From the NCBI RefSeq assembly GCF_030852425.1, contig NZ_NSDM01000004.1, positions 62,001-126,000 of the forward strand: a DNA stretch of 64,000 bases, written 5' to 3'. Made by a program: the position numbers and the translations under genes. The notes below the pieces were generated by a model. That model ran no database searches and was not told the origin of the DNA. It was given only the letters and a program-made list of their open reading frames with translations. Shown here piece after piece: positions 35,001-43,448 of this stretch. This stretch comes from Saccharothrix longispora (GTDB lineage Bacteria; Actinomycetota; Actinomycetes; Mycobacteriales; Pseudonocardiaceae). Each line of letters begins with the position of its first letter. Within the stretch, counting starts at the first letter, position 1.

Positions 35001-36383
35001 ATGGCGGAAGCGACGAGCGCACCGGCGCAACCGGAACTGAAGAGGGCCATCGGCCCCAAGCTCCTGCTGTTCTTCGTGGTCGGTGACATCCTCGGCACGG
35101 GCATCTACGCCCTGACCGGCAACGTCGCCGGCAAGATCGGCGGCGCGCTGTGGGTGCCGTTCCTGATCGCGTTCGCGGTGGCCTTCCTGACCGCGTTCAG
35201 CTACCTCGAACTGGTCGGCAAGTACCCGCGCGCGGCGGGTGCGGCGCTCTACGCCAACCGCGCCTTCAAGATCCAGTTCCTCACGTTCATGGTGGCGTTC
35301 GCGGTGATGTCGTCGGGCATCACCTCCGCTTCCTCCGCCGCGCTCGCCTTCGGGCGCACCTACCTCCAGTCCGTCATCAAGGAGTTCTTCTCCGACACGT
35401 TCACCGTCTCGGCCACGCTGGTCGCGATCCTGTTCATCATCGGCCTGGGGGTGGTCAACTTCCGGGGCGTCTCGGAGTCGGTCAAGGCGAACGTCGTCCT
35501 GACCTGCATCGAGCTGTCCGGCCTGGTGATCATCATCGCGATCGGCGTGTTCGCGGTGGCCTCCGGCGACGGCGAGCCCGCCCGCCTCACGCAGGTCGAC
35601 CCGGCACCCGGTCAGTCGGCGATGCTCGCGATCACGTCGGCGACGGCGCTGGCGTTCTTCGCGATGGTCGGGTTCGAGGACTCGGTGAACATGGCGGAGG
35701 AGTGCAAGGACCCCGTGCGCATCTTCCCGAAGGCGATGCTGTGGGGCATGGTGATCGCGGCGGTCATCTACGTGCTGGTCGCCATCACGTCGTCGCTGCT
35801 GATCCCGGCCGACGAGCTGTCCAAGGCGGGCTCCTCGGCGCTGCTGAGGGTCGTCCAGGTGGGCGCGCCGGGCTTCCCGCTGTGGGTGTTCTCGCTGATC
35901 GGCCTGTTCGCGGTCATCAACTCGGCGCTGATCAACATGCTGATGGCGAGCCGGCTGATCTACGGCATGTCGAACGAGCGGATCATCCCCAAGGTCTTCG
36001 GGGCGGTGCACCCGTTCCGCCGCACGCCGTGGATCTCGATCATCTTCACGTCCGGCGTCGCGATCATCCTGGTCTCGACGGCGGACATCGCGAAGCTCGG
36101 CGGCACCACGGCCCTGCTGCTGCTGATCGTGTTCACCATCGTCAACGTCGCCGTGCTGGTGCTGCGCCGGGAGAAGTCGGACCACGCGCACTTCCGCGCG
36201 CCGACGTGGGTGCCGGTGCTCGGCGCGCTCACGTGCGCCTACCTGGCCAGCCCGCTGTCCGGCCGGCCGTGGGAGGACTACAAGATCGCCGGCTACCTGC
36301 TGGTGGCGGGCGCGGTGCTGTGGGTGGTCAACCGGTTCGTGCACGGCAAGACCGAGTTCGACGCGGAGAAGCCGGCGAAGTGA
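35001..36383 (+). CDS. APC-superfamily amino acid permease
   Basis: 460 aa. ATG 35001 is preceded by CACACT at 8 nt, so the transcript is probably leaderless; the longer frame upstream overlaps the previous gene. Helix 1 opens LKRAIGPKLLLFFVVGDILGTGIYALTG with the APC GxGIY substrate loop; helix 6 region ALAFFAMVGFEDSVNMAEECKDPVRIFPKA is the conserved F-x-GFE-x-x-x-x-AEE motif. Twelve helices expected. Substrate amino acid unknown; the family also includes cationic amino acid and putrescine carriers. A strong terminator follows at 36387-36427. Confidence 0.9.
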   Translation: MAEATSAPAQPELKRAIGPKLLLFFVVGDILGTGIYALTGNVAGKIGGALWVPFLIAFAVAFLTAFSYLELVGKYPRAAGAALYANRAFKIQFLTFMVAFAVMSSGITSASSAALAFGRTYLQSVIKEFFSDTFTVSATLVAILFIIGLGVVNFRGVSESVKANVVLTCIELSGLVIIIAIGVFAVASGDGEPARLTQVDPAPGQSAMLAITSATALAFFAMVGFEDSVNMAEECKDPVRIFPKAMLWGMVIAAVIYVLVAITSSLLIPADELSKAGSSALLRVVQVGAPGFPLWVFSLIGLFAVINSALINMLMASRLIYGMSNERIIPKVFGAVHPFRRTPWISIIFTSGVAIILVSTADIAKLGGTTALLLLIVFTIVNVAVLVLRREKSDHAHFRAPTWVPVLGALTCAYLASPLSGRPWEDYKIAGYLLVAGAVLWVVNRFVHGKTEFDAEKPAK

Positions 36384-36765
36384 CCACCGTGCCCGGCGCC
36401 GCCCGTGTCGGGTGGCGCCGGGCACGGGGCTGCGCGCACCAGGTGTTGCCGGTGTACTGGAGCTTGCCCGCCATGATCCAGCCCCACTTGCCGTTGTTCA
36501 CGTTCGCGCCGTAGTGGCGAGGGCTGCCGTGGACGCGCACGTTGAACGTGTCGTCGATGAAGGCGTTCCCGATGTACGAGCCCCCGCTCGGCGCGTCGGT
36601 CATGTCGCCGTCCGCCGTCACCCGGTACTGCCAGACCTGCGTGCACGCCACGCCGGCTTCGCCGCCCGTCGTGACCGGTGCGGCGTGGGCCGTTCCCGCC
36701 GCCGGCACCAGGCCGAGGACGGGCACCGCGGTCGCGAGGCCGCGTAAGAGCGTCTTCGACCGGAC
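36328..36765 (-). pseudogene. Small secreted protein gene with lost start and eroded 3' end
   Basis: In one frame the sequence reads RSKTLLRGLATAVPVLGLVP, then AAGTAHA, a textbook Sec signal peptide with an AxA cleavage site, followed by a compact mature domain: CTQVWQYRVTADGDMTDAP, GGSYIGNAFIDDTFNVRVHG, SPRHYGANVNNGKWGWIMAG, KLQYTGNTWCA, with one Cys near each end. But the codon where the start should be is GTC (36765-36763), and an in-frame TGA lies two codons before it. The only in-frame GTG (36726) would cut the signal peptide in half. Beyond WCA the frame runs through the permease terminator hairpin and 55 bp into the permease gene. A shortened signal at GTG 36726 cannot be excluded. Confidence 0.55.
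36387..36427 (+). terminator. Hairpin terminator of the permease gene
   Basis: CCGTGCCCGGCGCC (36387-36400) pairs with GGCGCCGGGCACGG (36414-36427), a perfect 14-bp stem starting 3 bp after the stop codon. Confidence 0.8.
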
Positions 36766-36805
36766 TCCTCAGCGGGGAGGTTCACCGACGAACGCGAAGC
36801 ATGGT

Positions 36806-36845
36806 GGACCACCGCCCGCCCCGACTGGCAGCGGTCGGGTGGTCC
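36806..36845 (-). terminator. Possible hairpin terminator after the metallo-beta-lactamase-fold gene
   Basis: GGACCACC (36806-36813) pairs with GGTGGTCC (36838-36845) around a 24-nt loop, downstream of the stop at 36873. Confidence 0.4.
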
Positions 36846-36872
36846 GCCGCCCGGAGAAATCCCCCGAAGTCG

Positions 36873-37663
36873 TCACGAGGCGTGAGCGGGCGCGAATCGC
36901 CGCAGGTGGGCCGCGTCGTGCGCGTTGACGACGGTCACCCGGTCGGCGACCTCGCGCAACCGCGCCAGGTTGGCCAGGCGCAGCTCGGCGATCGTCTGCA
37001 TCCTCCTCTCGAACCCGGCGAGGCCGACCGGGACGTGCGGCGGGGTCGCCGGCTGGCCGTGGTGGAAGTAGGCGTCGCCCGCGTGCAGCAGCCAGCCGTC
37101 GCCGGTGCGCACCGCGACGCCGGTGTGGCCCCGGGTGTGGCCGACGAGCGGGACCAGCAGCACGTCCGGCAGGAGTTCGCGGACCCCCTCGAAGCCCTCC
37201 CACGCCTCGCCGGTCGGGTCGTGCGGCACGAGGTCGGCGTCCGCCACTGGGCGGGGGAGTAGCGGGGGTTGGCGCGGTCGTCCAGCTCCTCGCGCGGGAC
37301 GTGCACCCGCGCGCCCGGGAAGTCGCGCACGCCGCCCGCGTGGTCGACGTCGAGGTGGGGCAGGGCGACGTGCCGCACGTCGGAGGCCGCGAGGCCGAGC
37401 GCCGCCAGTTGCCGCGCGGTGGTCTCGCGCTCGTCGAGCACGGGCCTGCTCGCGACCCGGAACAGGAGTGGCAGGGTCGCCTTCGGCGTGCGCACGTCGT
37501 CCACGCCGAGGCCGGTGTCGACCAGCACCAGGCCGGCGGAGTCCGTCTCCAGCACGAGGGTGTGGCAGACCAGCTCGCCCCGGTGGGAGAACGAGCCGCG
37601 ACCGGTCACGAGCCGCCCGCCGAAGGGGCGCATGGTGCCGCTGTTGAGGTGGTGGACCTTCAC
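36873..37663 (-). pseudogene. Metallo-beta-lactamase-fold hydrolase, single-base frameshift
   Basis: GTG 37663 overlaps the TetR stop (GTGA). The first about 140 residues read KVHHLNSGTMRPFGGRL, VLVDTGLGVDDVR and the zinc motif LPHLDVDHAGG (HxDxDH), up to YSPAQW. The following residues (ADADLVPHDPTGEAWEGFEG, PLVGHTRGHTGVAVRTGDG, LHAGDAYFHHG, NAHDAAHLRRFAPAHAS) are in another frame. One missing G in TGG-GCG (around 37244, bases CCA on the + strand) restores a continuous protein of about 263 aa resembling lactonase-like family members. Either a real inactivating frameshift or a sequencing error in a G run. Operon with TetR upstream. Confidence 0.75.
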
Positions 37664-38214
37664 GGGGCGGGCCTCTCCAGGAGGACGCCCAGGTGGGCGC
37701 GGACGGCGTCGAGCGGGGCGAGGGAACGGCGGGTGCGGGCGAGCAGCAGCGCGCCCTCGACCGCGGCGAGCGCGACCGAGGCCAGGTCGTCGTCGCCCAG
37801 GTGCTCGGCGAGGGCGGCCTGCCAGGAGGCGTAGACGTCCTCGCAGGCGGTGCGGATGGGCTCGCTGTCGGCGGTGGCGTCCAGCGCCACCGTGGCGATG
37901 GGGCAGCCACTGCGGTAGTCCGAAGCGCGCAGCTGCTCGCCCAGCAGTCCCAGCACGCGGGAAAGCGCTTCCGCGGGGGACGGACCGGCGTCCAGCGCGG
38001 CGGCGAGGGTATCGCGGAGGTCGGCCCCGGCGAGGGTCACCGCCTCGACCGCCAGCTGCTCCTTGCCGCCCGGGAAGTGGAAGTACATCGAGCCCTTCGG
38101 GGCGCCGCCCTCGGCGAGCACCTGGTTCACGCCGGTGGCGTGGTAGCCCTGGGCGCGGAAGAGGTCGGCGGCGGTGCGCACCATCCGCTGTCGCGTGTCG
38201 GTCCGTCGTGGCAT
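37660..38214 (-). CDS. TetR-family regulator
   Basis: 184 aa from ATG 38214. N-terminal HTH: TRQRMVRTAADLFRAQGYHATGVNQVLAEGGAPKGSMYFHFPGGKEQLA (about 7-55), the subgroup with GSMYFHFPGGKEQL seen in LmrA/YxaF-like and QacR-like regulators. The C-terminal ligand domain has SGCPIATVALDAT. Coupled to the broken metallo-beta-lactamase-fold gene downstream, which it probably regulates together with itself; the operator AGACCGGTCT lies 12 bp upstream. Also faces the aldose epimerase gene across the same 55-bp region. Confidence 0.88.
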   Translation of the reverse strand: MPRRTDTRQRMVRTAADLFRAQGYHATGVNQVLAEGGAPKGSMYFHFPGGKEQLAVEAVTLAGADLRDTLAAALDAGPSPAEALSRVLGLLGEQLRASDYRSGCPIATVALDATADSEPIRTACEDVYASWQAALAEHLGDDDLASVALAAVEGALLLARTRRSLAPLDAVRAHLGVLLERPAP

Positions 38215-38218
38215 GCTT

Positions 38219-38243
38219 TACTATAGAGACCGGTCTAGTTACT
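38219..38243. promoter_or_regulatory. TetR operator candidate
   Basis: AGACCGGTCT (38227-38236) is a perfect 10-bp dyad inside the TATAGAGACCGGTCTAGTTA segment. TAGACCGGTCTA-like sites are typical of this TetR subgroup. It sits in the divergent promoter of the TetR and aldose epimerase genes. Confidence 0.6.
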
Positions 38244-38255
38244 TCGTCGAGCGGA

Positions 38256-38261
38256 TACGCT
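38256..38261 (+). promoter_or_regulatory. -10 element of predicted leaderless promoter (aldose epimerase gene)
   Basis: TACGCT ends 8 nt before ATG 38270. The TetR operator lies where the -35 region would be. Confidence 0.45.
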
Positions 38262-38269
38262 CCTGACCC

Positions 38270-39145
38270 ATGCTGGAGATCGCCCACGGCGCCGCGCGCG
38301 CCGTCATCGCACCGAACGGTGCCGGACTCAAGTCCTACGAGGTCAACGGTGTGCCGTACGTGGAGACGTACGACGACCAACCGCCCATGGGCAGCGGCGC
38401 GGTGCTCGTGCCGTGGCCCAACCGCACGGCGGGCGGCAAGTGGACGCTCGACGGCGAGGAGCTCCAGCTGGAGATCGGCGAGCCCGCGCGGGGCAACGCC
38501 ATCCACGGCCTGGTGCGCCACGCCATCTGGGGCGTCGTGGAGCACACCGGGTCCCTGCTGTCGCTGGAGACGCCGGTGGCGGGCCTCGGCTGGCCGGTCG
38601 AGCTGCGCACCACCATCAGCTACGCGCTGGACGAGAACGGCCTGACCGTCTCGCACGGCGTCACCAACGTGGGGGACAAGCGCACCCCGTTCGGGGTCGG
38701 CACCCACCCGTACCCGCGGGCCGGGGCGTCCGAGACCGACGAGACGTCGCTGTCGCTGGCCGCGACGACCGTGCTGCCGGTGGACCCCGGGACCATGATC
38801 CCCAACGGCCCGGCCGTCCCGGTCGAGGAGACCGAGTACGACTTCCGGGTGGCGCGGCTGCTGGAGGGCGTGCGGCTGGACACCGCGTTCGGCGGCTGCG
38901 AGCCGGTCGACGGGCTGGTGCGGCACGTGCTGCGCGGGCCGTCCGGCGCGGTCGAGATGTGGGCGGACCCCGACTTCAAGTGGGTGCAGGTCTACACGCC
39001 GGACGACTACCCCGGCCGGGGGCGCGCGGTGGCGATCGAGCCCATGACGTGCCCGCCGGACGCGTTGAACTCGGGCGTCGACCTGCTGTGGCTGGAGCCC
39101 GGCGAGTCGTGGGCGGGACGTTGGGGTTTGCGCCCGCTGGCCTAG
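38270..39145 (+). CDS. Aldose 1-epimerase family protein
   Basis: 291 aa. Galactose-mutarotase fold: GSGAVLVPWPNRTAGGKW (the conserved PWPNR), NAIHGLVRHAIW (His), FGVGTHPYPRAG (catalytic His region) and the acidic catalytic residue in VAIEPMTCPPDALNSG. This short actinobacterial subgroup interconverts alpha/beta anomers of aldoses or acts on related sugar phosphates; specificity unknown. Not in an operon with a sugar pathway; the next gene follows after 19 bp but has its own -10 box. Confidence 0.85.
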   Translation: MLEIAHGAARAVIAPNGAGLKSYEVNGVPYVETYDDQPPMGSGAVLVPWPNRTAGGKWTLDGEELQLEIGEPARGNAIHGLVRHAIWGVVEHTGSLLSLETPVAGLGWPVELRTTISYALDENGLTVSHGVTNVGDKRTPFGVGTHPYPRAGASETDETSLSLAATTVLPVDPGTMIPNGPAVPVEETEYDFRVARLLEGVRLDTAFGGCEPVDGLVRHVLRGPSGAVEMWADPDFKWVQVYTPDDYPGRGRAVAIEPMTCPPDALNSGVDLLWLEPGESWAGRWGLRPLA

Positions 39146-39150
39146 GCCGT

Positions 39151-39156
39151 TAGCGT
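39151..39156 (+). promoter_or_regulatory. -10 element of predicted leaderless promoter (amidohydrolase gene)
   Basis: TAGCGT ends 8 nt before ATG 39165. GTTAGCGTCGCTAAC (39150-39164) is an inverted repeat (GTTAGCG/CGCTAAC) covering it. Confidence 0.5.
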
Positions 39157-39164
39157 CGCTAACT

Positions 39165-40355
39165 ATGAGCGTCGCAATCACGGGTGGGTACGTCGTCCCG
39201 GTGGCCGGTGAGCCGATCGACGGCGGCACGGTCCTGATCGGGGACGGCAAGATCGTCGCGGTCGGCGCGGACGTCGAGGTCCCCGACGACGCGCGGGTCG
39301 TCGACGCGACCGGTTCGTGGGTGCTGCCCGGCTTCGTGGAGGCGCACGGCCACCTCGGCGTGCACGAGGAGGGCGAGGGCTGGGCCGGGCAGGACACCAA
39401 CGAGATGACCGACCCCAACGGCGCGCGGCTGCGCGCGCTGGACGCCATCAACGCCGCCGACCAGGGCTTCGCCGACGCCCTGGCCGGCGGCGTGACGACG
39501 GCGGTGGTCAAGCCGGGGTCGGGCAACGTCATCGGCGGCCAGACCGTGGCCGTGAAGTGCTGGGGCCGCACGGCCGACGAGATGCTGCTGCGCAACCCGG
39601 TGAGCGTCAAGAGCGCGCTGGGCGAGAACCCCAAGCGCGTCTACGGCGACCAGAAGAAGCTGCCGTCCACCCGCCAGGGGGTGGCCGCGGTCATCCGCGA
39701 CGCGCTCACCAAGGCGCAGGACTACGTGGCCAGGCGGGACGCGGCCGACGGGCCGTTCGACCGGGACACCACGTCCGAGGTGCTGGCGAAGGTCCTCTCG
39801 GGTGAACTCCCGTGGTGCCAGCACTGCCACCGCGCCGACGACATCGCCACCGCGCTGCGGCTGGCCGACGAGTTCGGCTACCGGCTGATCGTGAACCACG
39901 GCACCGAGGGCCACCTGATCGCCGACCTGCTCGCCGAGAAGGACGTGCCGGTCATCATCGGCCCGCTGTTCACCAGCCGCTCCAAGGTCGAGGTGCGCAA
40001 CCGCTCGCTGCGCAACCCCGGCATCCTCGCCCGCGCCGGGGTGCGGATCGCGATCACCACGGACCACCCGGTCGTGCCGATCCACTTCCTCGTGCACCAG
40101 GTGACGCTGGCGGTGAAGGAGGGCCTGGACCCGAAGGTCGGCCTGGAGTCGATCACGGTCAACCCGGCGGCCATCATGGGCCTGGACGACCGGGTCGGGT
40201 CGCTGCGGCCGGGGCTCGACGCCGACGTCGTCATCTGGTCGGGCGACCCGCTGGACGTGATGAGCCGGGCGACGAACGTCTTCGTCGACGGCCGCGAGGT
40301 GTACCGCTACGAGAACGGCCGGGAGGTCGTCCAGAGCCCGTTCCACTCGGAGTGA
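39165..40355 (+). CDS. Amidohydrolase (imidazolonepropionase-like)
   Basis: 396 aa. Amidohydrolase-superfamily metal site: FVEAHGHLGVHEEG (HxH-type, about 56-64), GGQTVAVKCWG, WCQHCHRADDI, LIVNHGTEGHLI (His), and VRIAITTDHPVVPIHFL with the catalytic Asp. It ends with the small beta domain typical of the superfamily (GLDADVVIWSGDPLDV). The subgroup is usually annotated 'amidohydrolase' or imidazolonepropionase-like; some members are prolidase- or ochratoxinase-like, so the substrate is open. Converges on the acyl-CoA dehydrogenase gene; terminator at 40374-40415. Confidence 0.85.
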   Translation: MSVAITGGYVVPVAGEPIDGGTVLIGDGKIVAVGADVEVPDDARVVDATGSWVLPGFVEAHGHLGVHEEGEGWAGQDTNEMTDPNGARLRALDAINAADQGFADALAGGVTTAVVKPGSGNVIGGQTVAVKCWGRTADEMLLRNPVSVKSALGENPKRVYGDQKKLPSTRQGVAAVIRDALTKAQDYVARRDAADGPFDRDTTSEVLAKVLSGELPWCQHCHRADDIATALRLADEFGYRLIVNHGTEGHLIADLLAEKDVPVIIGPLFTSRSKVEVRNRSLRNPGILARAGVRIAITTDHPVVPIHFLVHQVTLAVKEGLDPKVGLESITVNPAAIMGLDDRVGSLRPGLDADVVIWSGDPLDVMSRATNVFVDGREVYRYENGREVVQSPFHSE

Positions 40356-40373
40356 ACCGCTCCGGGTGACGGT

Positions 40374-40415
40374 GGTCCGGCGGGCGTCCTACCGCGATGG
40401 GACGCCCGCCGGACC
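40374..40415. terminator. Bidirectional hairpin terminator
   Basis: GGTCCGGCGGGCGTCC (40374-40389) pairs with GGACGCCCGCCGGACC (40400-40415), a perfect 16-bp stem between convergent genes. Confidence 0.8.
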
Positions 40416-40416
40416 G

Positions 40417-41559
40417 TTACTTCCGCAGTTCGCGCCCGATCACGAGGCGCTGGATCTGGTTGGTGCCCTCGAAGATCTGCAGCACCTTGGCCTCCCGCAT
40501 GTACCGCTCCACGGGGAAGTCGCGCGTGTAGCCCGCGCCGCCCAGCACCTGCACGGCGTCCGTCGTCACCTTCATCGCGGCGTCCGTGCAGACCAGCTTG
40601 GCGATCGCCGCCTGCCGGCGGAACGGGAGGCCGCGGTCGCGGCGGCGGGCGGCGGACAGGTAGGTGGCCCGCGCCGACTCCACGGCGGCGGCCATGTCGG
40701 CGAGCAGGAACTCCAGGCCCTGGAAGTCGATGATCGGGCGGCCGAACTGGGTGCGGGTCTTCGCGTAGGCCACGGCCTCGTCCAGCGCCGCCTGCGCCAG
40801 GCCGACCGCGGTGGCGGCGATGCCCAGGCGGCCCGAGTCCAGAGCGGACAGCGCGATCCTCATGCCGTCGCCCTCCGCGCCGATCAGGCGGTCCTCGTCG
40901 AGGTGCACGCCGTCGAACACCAGTTGCGCCGTCGGGGAGCCGGTCAGGCCCATCTTGCGCTCGGGCGCGGCGGCGGTGAGGCCGTCCGCCCTGCCGGGGG
41001 CGAGGAAGCAGCTGACGCCCCGGCCGCCGTCGTCGGAGGTGCGCGCCATCAGCGTGTAGAAGTCGGCGACGCCGGCGTGCGTGATCCACGCCTTCGTGCC
41101 GGTGACGGTGTAGCCCCCGCCCGAGCGCACGGCCCGTGTGGACAGTGCGGCGGCGTCCGACCCGGCGTGCGACTCGGACAGCGCGTAGCCGCCCAGCAGG
41201 TCGCCGCCCAGCACGTCGGGCAGCCAGCGCGCCTTCTGCTCGTCCGTGCCGAACGTCGCCAGCGCGTAGGCGGACATCACGTGCACGGACAGGCCGACGC
41301 CGACCGACATCCAGGCGGAGCCGACCTCCTCCAGGGCCTGGAGGTACACCTCGTACGGCTGGCCGCCGCCGCCGAACTCCTCCGGGTAGGGCAGGCCCAG
41401 CAGCCCGGTCTTGCCGAGCAGGCGGAACTCGTCGCGCGGGAACCGCTCGTGCTCCTCGGCCTCGGCGGCGTGCGGGGCCAGCTCGTCGCGGGCGATCTCG
41501 CGCACCAGGGCGAGCAGGTCCTCGGCCTCGGTGGTGGGGAGCAGGCGTTCGGCGGGCAT
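40417..41559 (-). CDS. Acyl-CoA dehydrogenase
   Basis: 380 aa. ATG 41559 follows GGAGGTCGAC. ACAD pattern: ALSESHAGSDAAAL (FAD/substrate loop), KAWITHAGVADFYTLMART, RKMGLTGSPTAQLVFDGVHL, TRTQFGRPIIDFQGLEFLLADM, QVLGGAGYTRDFPVERYMREAKVLQIFEGTNQIQRLVIGREL, with the catalytic Glu in IFEGTNQIQ as in short-chain and butyryl-CoA dehydrogenases. First step of beta-oxidation or a branched-chain amino acid pathway. Divergent from a TetR regulator with an obvious dyad-rich region between them. Confidence 0.92.
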   Translation of the reverse strand: MPAERLLPTTEAEDLLALVREIARDELAPHAAEAEEHERFPRDEFRLLGKTGLLGLPYPEEFGGGGQPYEVYLQALEEVGSAWMSVGVGLSVHVMSAYALATFGTDEQKARWLPDVLGGDLLGGYALSESHAGSDAAALSTRAVRSGGGYTVTGTKAWITHAGVADFYTLMARTSDDGGRGVSCFLAPGRADGLTAAAPERKMGLTGSPTAQLVFDGVHLDEDRLIGAEGDGMRIALSALDSGRLGIAATAVGLAQAALDEAVAYAKTRTQFGRPIIDFQGLEFLLADMAAAVESARATYLSAARRRDRGLPFRRQAAIAKLVCTDAAMKVTTDAVQVLGGAGYTRDFPVERYMREAKVLQIFEGTNQIQRLVIGRELRK

Positions 41560-41589
41560 CGTCGACCTCCGGACAGGTGTACTCGGCTC

Positions 41590-41619
41590 AGTACTCCAGG
41601 ACGTACTCCAGTACTGTAC
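41590..41619. promoter_or_regulatory. TetR operator candidate between ACAD and TetR genes
   Basis: GTACTCCAGTAC (41603-41614) is an inverted repeat GTACT-CC-AGTAC. A related AGTACTCCAG copy lies 11 bp upstream and a GTAC 2 bp downstream, giving overlapping half-sites between the two divergent starts. Confidence 0.6.
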
Positions 41620-41645
41620 CGAGGGAGTGTGACAGAGTCGCAACC

Positions 41646-42242
41646 ATGACCTCGATCGCGCGCAGACCCCTGACGCCCCGGCAGGTGGAGCTGTTGGCGC
41701 GGCTGGAGGCGCTGGTGCTGGCCGAGGGCTTCGCGCACTTCACCCTCGACGACCTCGCCGCCCGCCTGCACTGCTCCAAGTCCACGCTCTACGCGCTGGC
41801 CGCCAGCAAGGAGCAGCTCGCCGTCCGCGTCGTCGGCCGGTACTTCAAGGGCGCCGCCGAGCGCATCGAGGCCCGGATCGAGGGCGTCCGCGACGTGCGC
41901 GCCCGCGTCGGCACCTACCTCGCCGGCGCGGCCGAGGAGCTGCGGCGCGCGTCGGCCCAGTTCATCAGCGACGTCGCGGCGTTCGCGCCCACCCGGTCGA
42001 CCTACGAGCGCAACGCGCGGGCGGCGGCCGAGCGCATCCGGGAGTTCATCCAGGAGGGCGTGCGCGAGGGCGTGTTCCGCGAGGTGCACGCCACGCTCGT
42101 CGCCGAGATGGCCGGGCTGCTGATCGAGGGCATCCAGACCGGGGTGCTGACCAGGCGGGCGGGTGTGTCCGACGCCGAGGCGTTCACCGCCCTGGGTGAA
42201 CTGCTGCTGGACGGTTTGCGGAGAGAACGGAGCCAGTCGTGA
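41646..42242 (+). CDS. TetR-family regulator
   Basis: 198 aa from ATG 41646. HTH about 10-55: RQVELLARLEALVLAEGFAHFTLDDLAARLHCSKSTLYALAASKEQLAVRVV. C-terminal helices include FAPTRSTYERNARAAAERIREFIQEGVREGVFREVHATLVAEMAGLLIEG, typical of regulators of lipid catabolism genes (TetR_C_33-like). Divergent from the acyl-CoA dehydrogenase and coupled (GTGA) to a PfkB-type kinase, so it probably controls both. Confidence 0.88.
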   Translation: MTSIARRPLTPRQVELLARLEALVLAEGFAHFTLDDLAARLHCSKSTLYALAASKEQLAVRVVGRYFKGAAERIEARIEGVRDVRARVGTYLAGAAEELRRASAQFISDVAAFAPTRSTYERNARAAAERIREFIQEGVREGVFREVHATLVAEMAGLLIEGIQTGVLTRRAGVSDAEAFTALGELLLDGLRRERSQS

Positions 42243-43171
42243 TCGTGGTTGCCGGTGAGGCGCTGGTCGACCTCGTGCCCACGCCCGAGGGGAACCTCGC
42301 GCCGCGGCTCGGGGGCGGGCCCTACAACGTGGCCGTCGCCGCCGGGCGGCTCGACGCGCCCGTGGGCTTCCTGTCGCGGGTGTCGTCCGACCTGTTCGGC
42401 GACCGGCTCGTGGAGCGCCTGCACGCCTCGGGCGTGCGCACGGACCTCGTGCAGCGCGGCGACGAGCCGACGACGCTCGCCGTCGTGGGCCTCGCGGACG
42501 ACGGGTCGGCGCGCTACTCGTTCTACGTGGAGGGCACCGCCGACCGGCAGGTGACCGACCCCGGTCCGCTGCCCGCCGGCACGAGGGCCGTGTCGTTCGG
42601 CACGCTGTCGCTCGTGCTGGAGCCCGGCGCGAGCACCTACGAGCGCGTGCTGTGGCGCGAGGCCGAGCGCGGCGCGCTCACCGTGCTGGACCCCAACATC
42701 CGGGCCGGCCTCATCCACGACCCGGTGGCCTACCGCGACCGCTACGACTCGTGGCTGCCGCACGTCGGCCTGCTCAAGGTCTCGGTCGAGGACGCCCGCT
42801 GGCTGGCGGACCTCCCGGACACCGCCGGCGAGGACGAGGTGCTCGACGTCGTCCGCGTGTGGCAGGGCGCGGGGCCGGCGGCCGTCGTGCTCACCCGCGG
42901 CGGTGACGGCCTGGCCGCGCTGATCGCCGGGGGCGACGTGATCCACGTCCCACCCACGCCCGTCGACGTCGTCGACACCATCGGCGCGGGCGACACCGTG
43001 CAGGGCGCGCTGCTGGCCTGGCTGCACGAGCACGACGCGCTGTCGGTCGAGGCCGTGCGCGGTCTGGACGCCGACGCGTGGCGCGCCGCGCTGGCCTTCG
43101 CGGGCGCCGCGGCGGCCGTCACGTGCTCGCGCGCGGGGGCCGAGCCGCCGTTCCGGCACGAGCTGGGATGA
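42239..43171 (+). CDS. PfkB-family carbohydrate kinase (fructokinase-like)
   Basis: 310 aa from GTG 42239, overlapping the TetR stop. Ribokinase fold: VVAGEALVDLVP, substrate loop GGGPYNVAVAAGRL (about 30-43), SRVSSDLFGDRL, LDPNIRAGLI, LLKVSVEDARWL, and the catalytic/anion-hole motif VDTIGAGDTVQGALLAWL (about 247-264; Asp of GAGD is the base). The LDPNIR and GAGDTVQG context is nearest to fructokinases. Sugar substrate uncertain. Confidence 0.88.
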   Translation: MIVVAGEALVDLVPTPEGNLAPRLGGGPYNVAVAAGRLDAPVGFLSRVSSDLFGDRLVERLHASGVRTDLVQRGDEPTTLAVVGLADDGSARYSFYVEGTADRQVTDPGPLPAGTRAVSFGTLSLVLEPGASTYERVLWREAERGALTVLDPNIRAGLIHDPVAYRDRYDSWLPHVGLLKVSVEDARWLADLPDTAGEDEVLDVVRVWQGAGPAAVVLTRGGDGLAALIAGGDVIHVPPTPVDVVDTIGAGDTVQGALLAWLHEHDALSVEAVRGLDADAWRAALAFAGAAAAVTCSRAGAEPPFRHELG

Positions 43172-43448
43172 CCTAGCTCTCACCCCTCGTGAGGTGGACG
43201 AACACGCGCCACGGGTTACGGTGGGTGGGCACGCCAGTCACCCGCGCGACCGCGTGTGATGCCGGTCCCATCTCGCAGAATCGGTTCACACCCGGCTGTG
43301 GTGGGGGTCGTCCGCTGACTAGCGTGGGAAAACCGACAGGACCCCAACGGGGTGGTGCTGCGGTGCGGGGCAAGGCCACATCCGCCCCTGCGCGCAGGCG
43401 TGCGAGACCCGCACGAGCCGCCCCGCCCTAGCGTGAGAGGGACTCTGC
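43172..43448. other. Upstream region of gltA
   Basis: 277 bp with no supported gene. It must hold the gltA promoter; the AT-richer segment around 43265-43340 is the likeliest place. AGAGGGAC 7 nt before the ATG is the ribosome binding site. Confidence 0.5.
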
